From contig JAEZCA010000035.1 of NCBI GenBank assembly GCA_023412665.1, positions 1 to 64,000 of the forward strand: 64,000 nt of DNA, written 5' to 3'. How positions within the stretch are numbered: the stretch's first letter is position 1; each line of letters starts with the position of its first letter. This document shows, in pieces, positions 7,705 to 16,849 of this stretch. Made by a program: the position numbers and the translations under genes. The DNA comes from Bacillota bacterium. Lineage in GTDB: Bacteria; Bacillota; Clostridia; Acetivibrionales; DTU013. The notes beneath the pieces were generated by a model. The model did not search any database, had not been told where the DNA came from, and saw only the letters and a list, made by a program, of their open reading frames with translations.

Positions 7705-8088
7705 TCAGTTCACTACCTTTCTTGACATGGTGGACTTGTCATATACCATTCTGAGAGTTACCTCACCTCTGCTCAAAAAGCCGATAATGCCACTGTAAGT
7801 ATAGTCTCCCTCGACTCGAAGCGTCAGCAGTCCACCCTGTCTGGCATTTTCCGTAGCCGATATTGTCACATTGTCAAGACCCATCCCCTCAAGCTCCGAC
7901 TTCAGCGCCAGCTTCCCGGAGCTGCTCAGTCCGCCCGCATTCTCCATCTGCAGCAGTGCATTCCTGCAAAGCATATCAATATCGCCCTTTGCTGAAAGCG
8001 GAATGAAAAACTCTACCATATAAACCAGCAGGAATACCACAATTACCAGCATTATTCCAGTCACCAAGGGTTTAACAGGCATGTCCAT
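7705..8088 (-). CDS. Small membrane-anchored protein of the Tad operon
   Basis: I do not recognise the family. The 127-residue product has one N-terminal membrane segment (GIMLVIVVFLLVYMVEFFIPLSA, residues about 11-33) and then a roughly 90-residue extracytoplasmic domain predicted to mix helix and strand. Its size, topology and position between the pilin and the TadE-like gene suggest a minor pseudopilin, but there is no G-xxxx-E cleavage motif. The ATG at 8088 or 8082 could be used; GAGAGGAAG lies just upstream. Confidence 0.6.
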   Translation of the reverse strand: MDMPVKPLVTGIMLVIVVFLLVYMVEFFIPLSAKGDIDMLCRNALLQMENAGGLSSSGKLALKSELEGMGLDNVTISATENARQGGLLTLRVEGDYTYSGIIGFLSRGEVTLRMVYDKSTMSRKVVN

Positions 8089-8100
8089 CTTCCTCTCTGA

Positions 8101-8343
8101 TCATGATGTAGGAAATATCCTGGAGGAGATACTGCTCCACCAGTTGCCCAGACCGGTCATCATGCTTTGGGCAAAGGTCCGCATACCCGGGATGATTATA
8201 AATGCCGCCAAGATGATTGCAGCCGCTATACCCAGCAGTTCATTCAAGCCAAACCCATCCTTTTTGTTAATAAAACGTTTTTTAATAACACCCTTTTTGA
8301 TAAAGCAATGCTTGGCCAACACAATTAGTTTCACAAGTTCCAT
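8101..8343 (-). CDS. Flp-type pilin precursor
   Basis: The 80-residue product has the layout of a small Flp/TadA-system pilin: a basic leader (KKRFINKKDG), then FGLNE with glutamate at +5 after the glycine, then a long hydrophobic helix LLGIAAAIILAAFIII and a short aromatic tail. The leader of about 34 residues is longer than usual for Flp. GGAGGG lies 6 bases before the ATG at 8343. It sits just downstream of the tadC-like gene, as expected of the major structural subunit, and would be made in excess only if processed differently from the rest of the operon. Confidence 0.7.
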   Translation of the reverse strand: MELVKLIVLAKHCFIKKGVIKKRFINKKDGFGLNELLGIAAAIILAAFIIIPGMRTFAQSMMTGLGNWWSSISSRIFPTS

Positions 8344-8369
8344 TTCCAACCCTCCGCTTACTTTGTTAT

Positions 8370-9275
8370 TTAGTTTATGAATATCCTTCCGACTGCCTGA
8401 CCAACTTCATCAAGCAAAGGAACGATTATCATCACAGCCACGATGGCAACATACACTGCGGCGGCGGCAACACTCCTGTTCCTGCAGCTGTCTGTCTCCG
8501 CCTGTATATAATTAAAGTATTTCTTGAACATGATGTCCTCCTGCCTGGCAAGCAGGTCCTTGTTGTCTCCGGTGTCAATGCCCTGCTTGAGGGCTATACA
8601 CAAAGTGTCCGCCTCGTGAGCATCAAAGTTGGACCTGAATTCCTCAAGGGCGATATTTATATCAAGGGTCAGTTCATATCTGGCGGCCAGCTTGGTAAGT
8701 ATTCCCCTCAATTCCCTGTCATCGGTCACCTCATATACCGTCCTTACGGCATCAGTTGGCTTTACACCTGAAGAAATCTGATTGTGCAGGTATTTGTAGA
8801 TCTTGTATATATGTTTTTGGAATCTGAGGTTCACGCTGCGTTTATTCCAAGCTATCACAGCTTCCAGGATCGAGTTTATAAGTATGATTGATGCCGCAGG
8901 CCTTATCAGGTCGGGATAATTAATGAAGAAAGCACCTGCAAACACCGCGCCTGAAAACACATACTTCACAAACATATAAACAACAGGCACAAATTCGCCT
9001 CTATACCCCGCTTGTTTCATCTTTGTACGGGCTTGGTCATACAATCTGCCTTTTTCAAACTTTTTTTCACATGCAGCCAGGCCCTGACCAACTAGCATGG
9101 AACAACGCTTATATACCGATATGCCTGGATTCCTGGTCCCAAGGGCTTCAACCACACGTTTGGAACCTGATATGGACAATTTCCTTGAAAGAAAAAGCCC
9201 CAGAATCACATTAACAATACCCAATACTATAAACATAATGCTATTGTTCCTGTAAAGCAAAGCTAAATACTCCAT
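8370..9275 (-). CDS. Type II secretion F-domain protein, TadC-like
   Basis: This is a 301-residue polytopic inner-membrane platform protein. Hydrophobic segments are visible near residues 10-28, 110-145 and 275-300, flanking a cytoplasmic GspF/TadC domain (HNQISSGVKPTDAVRTVYEV and the later ALKQGIDTGDNKDLLARQED). Partnered TadB and TadC proteins form the pilus platform driven by CpaF. The ATG at 9275 follows AGGGGTG by 6 bases and begins 4 bases after the upstream gene ends, so the two are coupled. A longer frame from 9335 lacks a ribosome binding site. Confidence 0.8.
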   Translation of the reverse strand: MEYLALLYRNNSIMFIVLGIVNVILGLFLSRKLSISGSKRVVEALGTRNPGISVYKRCSMLVGQGLAACEKKFEKGRLYDQARTKMKQAGYRGEFVPVVYMFVKYVFSGAVFAGAFFINYPDLIRPAASIILINSILEAVIAWNKRSVNLRFQKHIYKIYKYLHNQISSGVKPTDAVRTVYEVTDDRELRGILTKLAARYELTLDINIALEEFRSNFDAHEADTLCIALKQGIDTGDNKDLLARQEDIMFKKYFNYIQAETDSCRNRSVAAAAVYVAIVAVMIIVPLLDEVGQAVGRIFIN

Positions 9276-9279
9276 ATTA

Positions 9280-10338
9280 TCACCCCTGGCTCCTGAACCT
9301 GGTAATCCCCGCTGTAAGATAAAACCCGAATGCATACATGCCGCTGAAAGCCATCAGCAGCAGCTTGCCGGTCACAGTATCCAGATAGAAGCTGCTGACC
9401 TGTGGGGACAGCTTTATGAAAAAGTACGCTATACCCAGCACTGCAAACATTATGATATAAATCAGCAGCCTGTCCTTGTACGTCGATATTCTGCGTCTGT
9501 TGTATTCCTCGTCAATCTTGTAAAACTGGTTTTCTAGATTTGACAGCAGCTTTATTATGTCACCCCGGTGTCTGATACTGAGCTTTATATTGATTATGAA
9601 ATCCCTGAACTGGGGATCATCCACCTTCATCTGCAGTATGTCCAGGGCATCCCAAGGCTCCATACCCCTGTTCACCTGTATGACCATATCCCTTATAAAG
9701 GTATGCAGAGGCTCTCCTATGTTTGAGATAAGAGATTTTTCAAAGGCATAGATAATATCTTCCTTTACAGCGCACCATCTGCTGAGAACTGAAATATACT
9801 CCGACAACTTCCTTCTGATTGTCTCCGCATTATATCTTGAAAGCAGTTCCAGTGCGAACAAAGGCGAAATTGAGATTATTCCGCTTATAACTGCAGATGA
9901 AGGCACAAATTGAAGCAAACTGTAAACGGGCCGGTATACGGCAATAAATATCAATATGATTGTTAGAATAAGTATGTAAACATTCATAAAAGGCAGGTAA
10001 TGCCTGATATTTGACTTCTCAATATACAATAATTCTATGCGTTCCAGCAGATTCATATCCTTATAGGAAATTAATGCGCCACTGGCATAAAGCCCTGATC
10101 CAATACCTTCATCAAGACCCGCCCCGCTGCCGCCCCGCGATGCTCTCCCTGGTCTTTGGCCAGTAAACCTGGCCGGCCTTGTTAATTTTTGAACAAGCCG
10201 ATTTTTCAGTCCCGTAAATATACCGGCAAGAACAGGATTTCTGGCAACCGCCGCAGCAAGCACAACATTCGCAGCCAGGAGCAGTACTGATATAATAATT
10301 AATTTGCTGTTATCAACAGATAGACCCCGAATATTCAC
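9280..10338 (-). CDS. Type II secretion F-domain protein, TadB-like
   Basis: This is a 352-residue membrane platform protein. It has an N-terminal membrane segment (LIIISVLLLAANVVLAAAVA), a glycine/arginine-rich linker at about 60-80, two membrane segments near 115-155, a cytoplasmic domain with MEPWDALDILQMKVDDPQFRDFI, and two C-terminal membrane segments. It starts with GTG at 10338 preceded by GGGGTG, a few bases after cpaF. The tandem arrangement ATPase, TadB, TadC is the core of Tad machines. Confidence 0.8.
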   Translation of the reverse strand: MNIRGLSVDNSKLIIISVLLLAANVVLAAAVARNPVLAGIFTGLKNRLVQKLTRPARFTGQRPGRASRGGSGAGLDEGIGSGLYASGALISYKDMNLLERIELLYIEKSNIRHYLPFMNVYILILTIILIFIAVYRPVYSLLQFVPSSAVISGIISISPLFALELLSRYNAETIRRKLSEYISVLSRWCAVKEDIIYAFEKSLISNIGEPLHTFIRDMVIQVNRGMEPWDALDILQMKVDDPQFRDFIINIKLSIRHRGDIIKLLSNLENQFYKIDEEYNRRRISTYKDRLLIYIIMFAVLGIAYFFIKLSPQVSSFYLDTVTGKLLLMAFSGMYAFGFYLTAGITRFRSQG

Positions 10339-10344
10339 CTGATA

Positions 10345-11535
10345 TCACCCCTCGTTGGCACGATAAAGTCTGTTGTAAACAAAGGTGTCCTCTGTGCTGT
10401 TGTACCCACACACCTCAAGAACCTCCACCACCCGGAACTCCTTCAGGTAAAAAATTATATTAATGCTTCTTCCAAGCATTTCCTTGATAGTCTTTTCACT
10501 CTCCCCGATATTCGCACCTTTACTGAGGGTCAACAATCTGCCGAATGCATCTCCCGCGCTTTCCGAATGAGTGGTAGCAATGCCTCTGTGTCCTGAAAAG
10601 GAAGCCTTTACAAATTCCCATGCCTCATCGCCGGTTATCTCCCCTACACAGTACGTATCAAGGCTCATAGTCAGGCCGTCCCGTACCAGATCCTTCAGCG
10701 TGACCGGCCTTCCACCGTCACTTTGTTTTTTTACACGCTGTTCTATACAATACGGCTTGTCGGGATATACCTCCGCGTCAGACTCGACTATAAGCACTCT
10801 TTCCATCTCAGGCAGAATATTTATAAAGGCACGCATGAGAGTAGTCTTGCCTGCTGCCCCTTTACCACAGAATAAGACTGAGGCATCGCTTTTTGCCAGT
10901 TGTTGAAGTAACGCTACAAGCATGGCATCCAGCATGCCGAGCTTTTGCAGATCCGTCAGCGTGTAGCTATCCTTTCTGTGCTTCCTGATGCTTATAGCCG
11001 GGCTAGAAATATTTCTCGGCTTGATTGATACATTGATCCTGAGCCTGTTTTTTTCATCAGTAACCCTGCAGTGGCTGTCATTTTCATTAAGTATTCCACC
11101 GTTGCGTACGGCAACTAGCTTGCAGTATGTGTCGAAAATTCTCTCGCTTCCAAAATTCACAGGTATCTTGCTTCGGACTCCATGCCGCTTTATGACGAAC
11201 TGGTTGTAAAATGTGCCGTCAATGTCTGTTATCTCTTCTTCATCTATATATGGCTGCAATTCACCATATCCGAACATGAAATCAAACACCTTTCTTATCA
11301 GCTCATCCCTGTCAAGGCCGAAATGATACCTGTGGGTATCAATATCCTTTATAACGGCAGTTTCGAGGACACTCCTTTGGATGCGGCCGGCAGACACATC
11401 AGCCACAAGGGCAGGACACTCCCTGAGAATATCATTGGTGATACTGGATATGATTATATTCATATCTCTCATGTCCTTTGCTGCAGCATTGTGATTTTCA
11501 TAAAACAATTTGTGATGGGATTTAACTACAGGCAT
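10345..11535 (-). CDS. Tad pilus secretion ATPase, CpaF/TadA family
   Basis: This 396-residue hexameric motor powers pilus assembly. The N-terminal domain ends near residue 170; the C-terminal RecA-like domain has Walker A GKGAAGKTT (about residue 220) and the family block THSESAGDAFGRLLTL. Basic residues RINVSIKPRNISSPAISIRKH match the CpaF hallmark region. The ATG at 11535 has GGGAGG 8 bases upstream and overlaps the end of the kinase gene; the frame could extend to 11568 but without a binding site. The overlap with the upstream kinase-fusion gene implies translational coupling. Confidence 0.92.
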   Translation of the reverse strand: MPVVKSHHKLFYENHNAAAKDMRDMNIIISSITNDILRECPALVADVSAGRIQRSVLETAVIKDIDTHRYHFGLDRDELIRKVFDFMFGYGELQPYIDEEEITDIDGTFYNQFVIKRHGVRSKIPVNFGSERIFDTYCKLVAVRNGGILNENDSHCRVTDEKNRLRINVSIKPRNISSPAISIRKHRKDSYTLTDLQKLGMLDAMLVALLQQLAKSDASVLFCGKGAAGKTTLMRAFINILPEMERVLIVESDAEVYPDKPYCIEQRVKKQSDGGRPVTLKDLVRDGLTMSLDTYCVGEITGDEAWEFVKASFSGHRGIATTHSESAGDAFGRLLTLSKGANIGESEKTIKEMLGRSINIIFYLKEFRVVEVLEVCGYNSTEDTFVYNRLYRANEG

Positions 11536-11539
11536 TATT

Positions 11540-13402
11540 CTAAACCTCCCGGTAACTATCCTTCTCATGTCTGGAGCCGGTGAATATATCCGCTGATAAC
11601 CGCAGCAGCTTCTGAAGCAGTGTCACTGCGGGTACCAATCCAAGTTTCTCATGTATGCAGTAATATTCGCTCAATATTTCCTTTTCCATATTGGATACAT
11701 ATACTCTCTTAATATTTCTGTACAGCGAACGCTTCCTGCTGTATGAAACACATCCAAGCAGGTTGTCCTGCGTTGCCTGTCTTACCTCTGCCTCTCCCAT
11801 ATCACACGACTTATCGTGCTCAAAGAGAACAAATTTGGTATTCTCCGGGGGCAGGCGCTGCTTTTCTTTTAAAAAAGCTATATATGTGTTAAATTCACGC
11901 AAGCTGGAGATGTCTCCCCTGACAGCCGCAATATTTATATCCGATCTCAACAATGCAGATAAAGTAAATGCGTCATATATGAAACGGTTTACAAGCAATA
12001 TTGTGATGTCAAAGCCGCGGTAGCATTTTTCAATAATCTGCGGTACGCTTTCTTCACTGTAGTATTCAAAATTATCAAGCCTATAGTTGCCCGTGATGAT
12101 GTAAAGGTTTTTCATATCGTTTTTAACAATGGCTGCCTGCTTGAGTATCGCAGAGGTCAGAACACCCCTTGTGACTGCATCCATGACAATATCAAGCCCG
12201 GAGTGGCCCAATTGGCTGGATTCATTTGACCTGACCGGATACTTAGCTGTATTGAGGATCAGATCTGCTTTTGGCGCCAGCAGGTCCAAATCCGCCAGAA
12301 GCACCTCGCTTCCAGTGTATCTGGCAGCTGTATAAGCGAGCTCACAGGCAAATTCAGCGTTGTCCCATACAGTTATGACCAGCCTTTTGAAGCTCTGAGC
12401 CCTTACCTGCCCTTTTTCACCGGCAATGGCTCTCATTCCTCCGCGCCCGCTTTTATTACCTTTCTGCTGTTTTTTTTGTATGTGCATATGCGGACGGCGA
12501 TTTGATTCCAACTCATCATCAATAGCCGGAGTTCCCGGAGTCTGCTCCCTGTCTTTCGCACCCATGGCACTGCTGATGCCGCCAGCTTCCATAGAAAAGT
12601 ATTTGCTCCTGTTAGTACACTGCTCCTCCTGCAATATCAGCAGATCCTCCATCAGCTCCACAACACTCTGATAACGCCTATCCATTGCCTCACAGGTGCA
12701 CTTGCTGATGATCGCCTCCAAATCGGACGATAGCTGCTGATTATAGTATCTTATGGGCATTAGCCTTAATGGCGCCTCGACCGGACTCTTTCCGGTCAGT
12801 AGATGATGAAGAGTAATACCCAGACTGTAAATATCTGAAACAGCACTGGTCTGACCTGTCCCAAACTGTTCGGGAGCCGCATACCCCCTAGTTCCAATAT
12901 ATACGGTGTCTGCATCAGACTGGGGCTTATATTCACGGGCAGTACCGAAATCTATCAGCTTGAGACTTCCTCTATCGGTCAACATAATATTTGAAGGCTT
13001 AATGTCTCTGTAAATAATGGGGTTGGGCTTTAATGAATGCAGATAGTCCAAGGCCAAGCAAAGTTGAATGGCCCAGTCGACAACAATTTCTTCATCAAAT
13101 CTGCCTTCTTCATCAAGCTTTTTGTCAAGAGAAACACCGTCTATGTAATCTGATATCATATAAAGAAAGCCATCCTGCTCAATAATATCAAAGAGTCTTG
13201 GCAGTGCCGGATGATCCAGCTTTTTAAGCAGATTTGGCTCAGCTGCAAGATTGATCTGCGTATCCGCTTTAATATTGATTTCCTTGATCGCCCAATATGT
13301 ATCCGTATTGATATTTCTGGCCAGATATACCGTACCCATTCCGCCCTTGCCCAGTACACCCTCCACTATATATCTTTCGTTGAAAAAATCTCCTGCTTTC
13401 AT
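11540..13402 (-). CDS. Ser/Thr protein kinase fused to a degenerate CpaE/TadZ-like domain
   Basis: This 620-residue protein has two parts joined by a basic, glycine-rich linker (about 260-335). Residues 10-260 are a Hanks-type kinase with all catalytic elements: glycine loop GKGGMG (18-23), Lys40, Glu55, YRD (131-133) in place of HRD, Asn138, DFG (151-153) and APE (176-178). Residues about 337-615 resemble the MinD/ParA-like ATPase domain of CpaE/TadZ: a strand LVITVW, a helix, then VLLADLDLLAPKADLIL. The P-loop that should follow the first strand is replaced by DNAEFACELA. It has no PASTA repeats and no membrane segment. GAGGG precedes the ATG. It is the first gene of the pilus operon, in the place where tadZ/cpaE usually sits. 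The 218-base upstream gap to 13620 presumably holds the promoter; I found no decisive pair. Confidence 0.8.
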   Translation of the reverse strand: MKAGDFFNERYIVEGVLGKGGMGTVYLARNINTDTYWAIKEINIKADTQINLAAEPNLLKKLDHPALPRLFDIIEQDGFLYMISDYIDGVSLDKKLDEEGRFDEEIVVDWAIQLCLALDYLHSLKPNPIIYRDIKPSNIMLTDRGSLKLIDFGTAREYKPQSDADTVYIGTRGYAAPEQFGTGQTSAVSDIYSLGITLHHLLTGKSPVEAPLRLMPIRYYNQQLSSDLEAIISKCTCEAMDRRYQSVVELMEDLLILQEEQCTNRSKYFSMEAGGISSAMGAKDREQTPGTPAIDDELESNRRPHMHIQKKQQKGNKSGRGGMRAIAGEKGQVRAQSFKRLVITVWDNAEFACELAYTAARYTGSEVLLADLDLLAPKADLILNTAKYPVRSNESSQLGHSGLDIVMDAVTRGVLTSAILKQAAIVKNDMKNLYIITGNYRLDNFEYYSEESVPQIIEKCYRGFDITILLVNRFIYDAFTLSALLRSDINIAAVRGDISSLREFNTYIAFLKEKQRLPPENTKFVLFEHDKSCDMGEAEVRQATQDNLLGCVSYSRKRSLYRNIKRVYVSNMEKEILSEYYCIHEKLGLVPAVTLLQKLLRLSADIFTGSRHEKDSYREV

Positions 13403-13620
13403 GCTGAACCCTCACAAATCAGGTAATATAGTTGTGTATCAGTCATCTAATTAGCTTGTTATCATTTTGCTTATATTACAAATTTTAACATCTACTAAGA
13501 TGTGACTGATTCTATCACAATATAAATGCTTTTTCCATACTTTTTTGTTAAATTTTTCTTTTTTAATGTAAAAAGATTCGGCAAGTGCAGGTAATATGCA
13601 GAAAATGAGATACTATTAAA

Positions 13621-14550
13621 TTACAAATTGCGGGAAATAATTTCAGAATCATCAAAATCCGGTATGTATTCCTCGGACGCTGATTCCCGTTCCTGGACAA
13701 AGCCATTTAAGCCAAGCTTCACGAATTTACTGACGACCTTATCATATTCATACCTGGTTATACGCCTTCCTATTACACTATGCTCCTTGGCAAGATAGCA
13801 TGGGGTATACTGGCTCATCAGACTGACGTATACATCATTCGACAGGTTGGCTGCGATCCACTCAAGCACTTTCAATGTTTCAGCGGTATGACCCGGAAGT
13901 ACCAGATGCCTTATTATGACACCTTTCTGCATCATACCTTCGGAGTCAAACTCAGGTGAGCCCTTTTGTCTGAACATCTCCATTATCGCAGCAGACGCCT
14001 TCTCAAAATAATCCGGTGCTCCGGAGTACTCCTTTGACAGGTCGGAGCTGATATACTTCATATCCGGCAGGTAGATGTCAACCAATTCCTCGAGAGAGCG
14101 AAGCTGTTCTACACTGTCGTAGGCATTTGTATTGTACACAACAGGAATATCGAGAGGACGGCAGTTAGCTGTCATGGCGGCGACAGTATCGGTATTCTCC
14201 TTTGCCAGGCTCAACGCTTCTCTTATGACCGGGACAAAGTGGGTCGGAGTCACAAGATTGATATTATGGGCGCCTTTGTCTCTCAACGACAGGAAAATAT
14301 CAGCCAGCTCACTTACGGTCACTTCCCTGCCTCTGCCTTTGTGGCTTATTTCATAGTTCTGGCAGTAGATGCATTTGAGGCTGCAGCCGGAGAAAAATAC
14401 GGTACCCGAACCTCTCTTTCCGCTGATACAGGGTTCCTCCCACATATGCAAAAAAGCACGTGAAACGACCGGAGCCTCGCTCATACCGCAGAATCCCCTC
14501 GTTTTCGCTCTGTCAATATTACATTTTCTCGGACAAATATCACAATTCAT
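13621..14550 (-). CDS. Radical SAM protein, PflA-like (COG1313 type)
   Basis: This 309-residue protein carries the radical SAM cluster motif CSLKCIYC (CxxxCxxC) after GTVFFSG, and an extra N-terminal four-cysteine segment (CDICPRKCNIDRAKTRGFCG) typical of the pyruvate-formate-lyase-activase-related group. The substrate is unknown; members of this group are often annotated only as putative activating enzymes. The ATG at 14550 has GGAG about 9 bases upstream. It faces away from the hydrolase gene at 14688, so the 137-base gap between them should contain divergent promoters. Confidence 0.85.
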   Translation of the reverse strand: MNCDICPRKCNIDRAKTRGFCGMSEAPVVSRAFLHMWEEPCISGKRGSGTVFFSGCSLKCIYCQNYEISHKGRGREVTVSELADIFLSLRDKGAHNINLVTPTHFVPVIREALSLAKENTDTVAAMTANCRPLDIPVVYNTNAYDSVEQLRSLEELVDIYLPDMKYISSDLSKEYSGAPDYFEKASAAIMEMFRQKGSPEFDSEGMMQKGVIIRHLVLPGHTAETLKVLEWIAANLSNDVYVSLMSQYTPCYLAKEHSVIGRRITRYEYDKVVSKFVKLGLNGFVQERESASEEYIPDFDDSEIISRNL

Positions 14551-14687
14551 AATAAAGTCTCCGCCGGCATCGCGTCCGCCTGCCCCCAACTTTTACTTTA
14601 CCTTTACAACGCGTATAATAAAAAATATAATAGTGTTAATTATGATACATGTCAATAAGACGGCAAAAAGATTGGAGGTATCGGATA

Positions 14688-15659
14688 ATGAGGATAAACG
14701 GAGTCACATTTGCGGCCAGGAAGGTACGCCGGGCAAGATACATAATAGTGCCTGTCATAGTGCTGTTGTTTATACTCATGGTAACCACGGTCATACTTTC
14801 AGTCTATAAAAGCTGGGGTCTTCTGCACCCGGACAAAAAGCCGGTCGATGCTTTTTCATCCAACATAGTTCCGGAATACAGAGACATAACCTTCAGGGGC
14901 ACCGACAGCACGATCCTTCTGAAGGGCTGGCTGTTTGAAGCAAAGCGCAGCGATAAAGCGGTTATCCTTGTACACTCATATGGGAATAACAGGCTTGAGT
15001 TCGGAGTTGAAACTGTTGATATGATAAAAGAATTTCTGAACAACGGCTATAACGTATTGACCTTCGATCTCAGAAACTCCGGCGAATCCGGCGGCAAGGA
15101 CTGTACCTTCGGATATAATGAAAAGGAAGATGTCAAGGCGGCCATAAAATACATCCGGAATCAGGGGTCAAAGCATATCACGCTGATAGGCTTTTCGACA
15201 GGCGCATCCGCTTCGATCCTGGCAGCTGCCGAAAGCACCTCGGCAAGCGGGTCGGCTCTGGTGGATGCTGTTATTGCCGACAGCCCTTATTCGGACCTGA
15301 AGACATATTTGAACAGCGATCTGGATAAGTGGACCAACTTGCCTTCATTCCCCTTCAACAGAACAACAGCCCTTGCGATAAATGTAGCCGGAGGCATCAG
15401 GGCAGAGGAAGCCAGTCCTGTAAATGCCATAACTGCCGAAAATACTCCGCATCTTATGCTCATACACAGCCGCAATGATGAGTTTATCCCTATAATCAAT
15501 TCGATAGAGCTGTACCAGAAGTATTCCGGCCTCAATCCATCCGGTGCGGAATTTTGGCAGACGGAGGATGAGGGGCACGCCATCGCATATATGAACGATA
15601 AGGAAGAATATATGGAGAGAATATTCGAATTTCTTGAGAAGGTATACCCTGAGAATTAG
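14688..15659 (+). CDS. Membrane-anchored alpha/beta hydrolase
   Basis: This 323-residue protein has an N-terminal membrane anchor (YIIVPVIVLLFILMVTTVILSVY) and an external alpha/beta-hydrolase domain. The oxyanion region VILVHSYGNNR, nucleophile elbow GFSTGA, an aspartate in SRNDEFIP and a histidine in EDEGHA make a complete triad. It resembles the BAAT/YqkD-like serine esterases or peptidases of Firmicutes; the substrate is not predictable. The ATG at 14688 is chosen because GGAGG precedes it by 8 bases, rather than the upstream ATG at 14649. A terminator follows. Confidence 0.85.
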   Translation: MRINGVTFAARKVRRARYIIVPVIVLLFILMVTTVILSVYKSWGLLHPDKKPVDAFSSNIVPEYRDITFRGTDSTILLKGWLFEAKRSDKAVILVHSYGNNRLEFGVETVDMIKEFLNNGYNVLTFDLRNSGESGGKDCTFGYNEKEDVKAAIKYIRNQGSKHITLIGFSTGASASILAAAESTSASGSALVDAVIADSPYSDLKTYLNSDLDKWTNLPSFPFNRTTALAINVAGGIRAEEASPVNAITAENTPHLMLIHSRNDEFIPIINSIELYQKYSGLNPSGAEFWQTEDEGHAIAYMNDKEEYMERIFEFLEKVYPEN

Positions 15660-15710
15660 AATAAGAATTCATCATATTTGCATATCCATATACACTGTAA
15701 ACAACAAAAC

Positions 15711-15749
15711 ACCCGGAAGATATATTAGTATCGCCGGGTTTGCTTTTTT
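15711..15749 (+). terminator. Terminator after the alpha/beta hydrolase
   Basis: A stem ACCCGG/CCGGGT with an inner GATA/TATC pairing is followed by TTGCTTTTTT on the + strand. The opposite strand has a weaker T stretch, so it may also end the fliD operon read leftward. Confidence 0.75.
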
Positions 15750-15776
15750 GCCTGCTGTTTGCAGCCATATGTCAGG

Positions 15777-16265
15777 CTACTTCTTTTTATCGAGGAAATA
15801 GGATGATGAAGTGTCCGCCGGTGGTTTACTGTATGCATTATTGATCTTTTTACCATGGTTCACCAATTTGATTTGTGAACCCAGCTCATTGAGCAATTTT
15901 TTACTTTTCTCGCTGTTGATCTTCTCTACCTCGCTGATTCTGCCAACGAGATCGACCACTTCTGTTGTTAGCTGCTTGAGCCGCTTAGCCCGGGGATCTG
16001 CATATACATCCAGCTCACTGAGCTTATTTATACCAAAGGCTAATTTAAGGCTTTCAAAGTATATGGTAAAGTCGGCGTCAAGCTTGTCTATTTCATTTAT
16101 CTTCAGCTGTTTTTCATCTATCAGCAGCTTCAGCTTGTCGAGAGTTCCTGCTGCTATGACATCGGTCTGCGCCTCTGTCAAATCAAGTATATCTCCAAGA
16201 AGCTGCTTTTTTCTGTCCAGGAGCTCGGTCATCCTGTCAAATTGTATTTCACTGCCTTTACTCAT
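15777..16265 (-). CDS. FlgN-family/FliT-like flagellar export chaperone
   Basis: This 162-residue, strongly helical, charged protein follows fliS, the position of fliT in Bacillus subtilis. Heptad-rich segments (MTELLDRKKQLLGDILDLTEAQ and LLIDEKQLKINEIDKLDADF) resemble FlgN-type chaperones that hold hook-associated proteins unfolded before export. A second FlgN-type gene lies at 36893, so this one may serve FliD. GGGAGA precedes the ATG. It ends the flaG-fliD-fliS operon. Confidence 0.65.
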   Translation of the reverse strand: MSKGSEIQFDRMTELLDRKKQLLGDILDLTEAQTDVIAAGTLDKLKLLIDEKQLKINEIDKLDADFTIYFESLKLAFGINKLSELDVYADPRAKRLKQLTTEVVDLVGRISEVEKINSEKSKKLLNELGSQIKLVNHGKKINNAYSKPPADTSSSYFLDKKK

Positions 16266-16375
16266 AGTTCTCCCGTCTTGTCCCTTTTGCTTTTCGTTAA
16301 CGCAGCCATTGTATCAATCACAGCCTACAAGGACCGCTATGCTTTTTCAGGCTTTTTCCTCCTGGGTCTTCTATC

Positions 16376-16777
16376 CTATTCCGCGATGGCCATAGGCTTT
16401 CTTCCCTGCTGCTTTGCTATCTTCATTGCCTGTGCCCAAGTGTCCCGGAGATCCTTTGCAAAATGCAGGACCTCTGCAAGTATCTCAGTGTCCTTTTTTA
16501 TATTAGCCTCAAATAATCTATCGAGCATGTAGTCATATAAAAGCGCCAGACCGTTGGACAGCTCATACTGCATATCAAGCGTCGCCTTGAACTCCATCAG
16601 GATATCCTCCGCTCTTATTATGCTCTCATGTGCTTTCTGTATATCCTTATCCTCGATAGCCTTCTGTGACAGCATGATGAATTTGATCAGTCCATTGTAA
16701 AGCATTAGCGTCAATTCCTCGGGACTGGCGGTGTAAATTGAACTCTGCTTATAAGTATCATACTTTGAAGTAACCAT
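16376..16777 (-). CDS. fliS: Flagellin chaperone FliS
   Basis: FliS binds the C-terminus of newly made flagellin and prevents premature polymerisation; it also binds FliW in Firmicutes. The 133-residue length and the blocks YKQSSIYTASPEELTLMLYNGLIKF and ANGLALLYDYMLDRLFEANIKKD (here SNGLALLYDYM) are characteristic. It lies between fliD and the FliT-like gene in one operon. Confidence 0.95.
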   Translation of the reverse strand: MVTSKYDTYKQSSIYTASPEELTLMLYNGLIKFIMLSQKAIEDKDIQKAHESIIRAEDILMEFKATLDMQYELSNGLALLYDYMLDRLFEANIKKDTEILAEVLHFAKDLRDTWAQAMKIAKQQGRKPMAIAE

Positions 16778-16849
16778 ATTCGCTCCTTTTGATGGTTATT
16801 TTACCAGTACAGTATCTCTGTTTACCGTGTATTTACAGCATTTGAGGCA

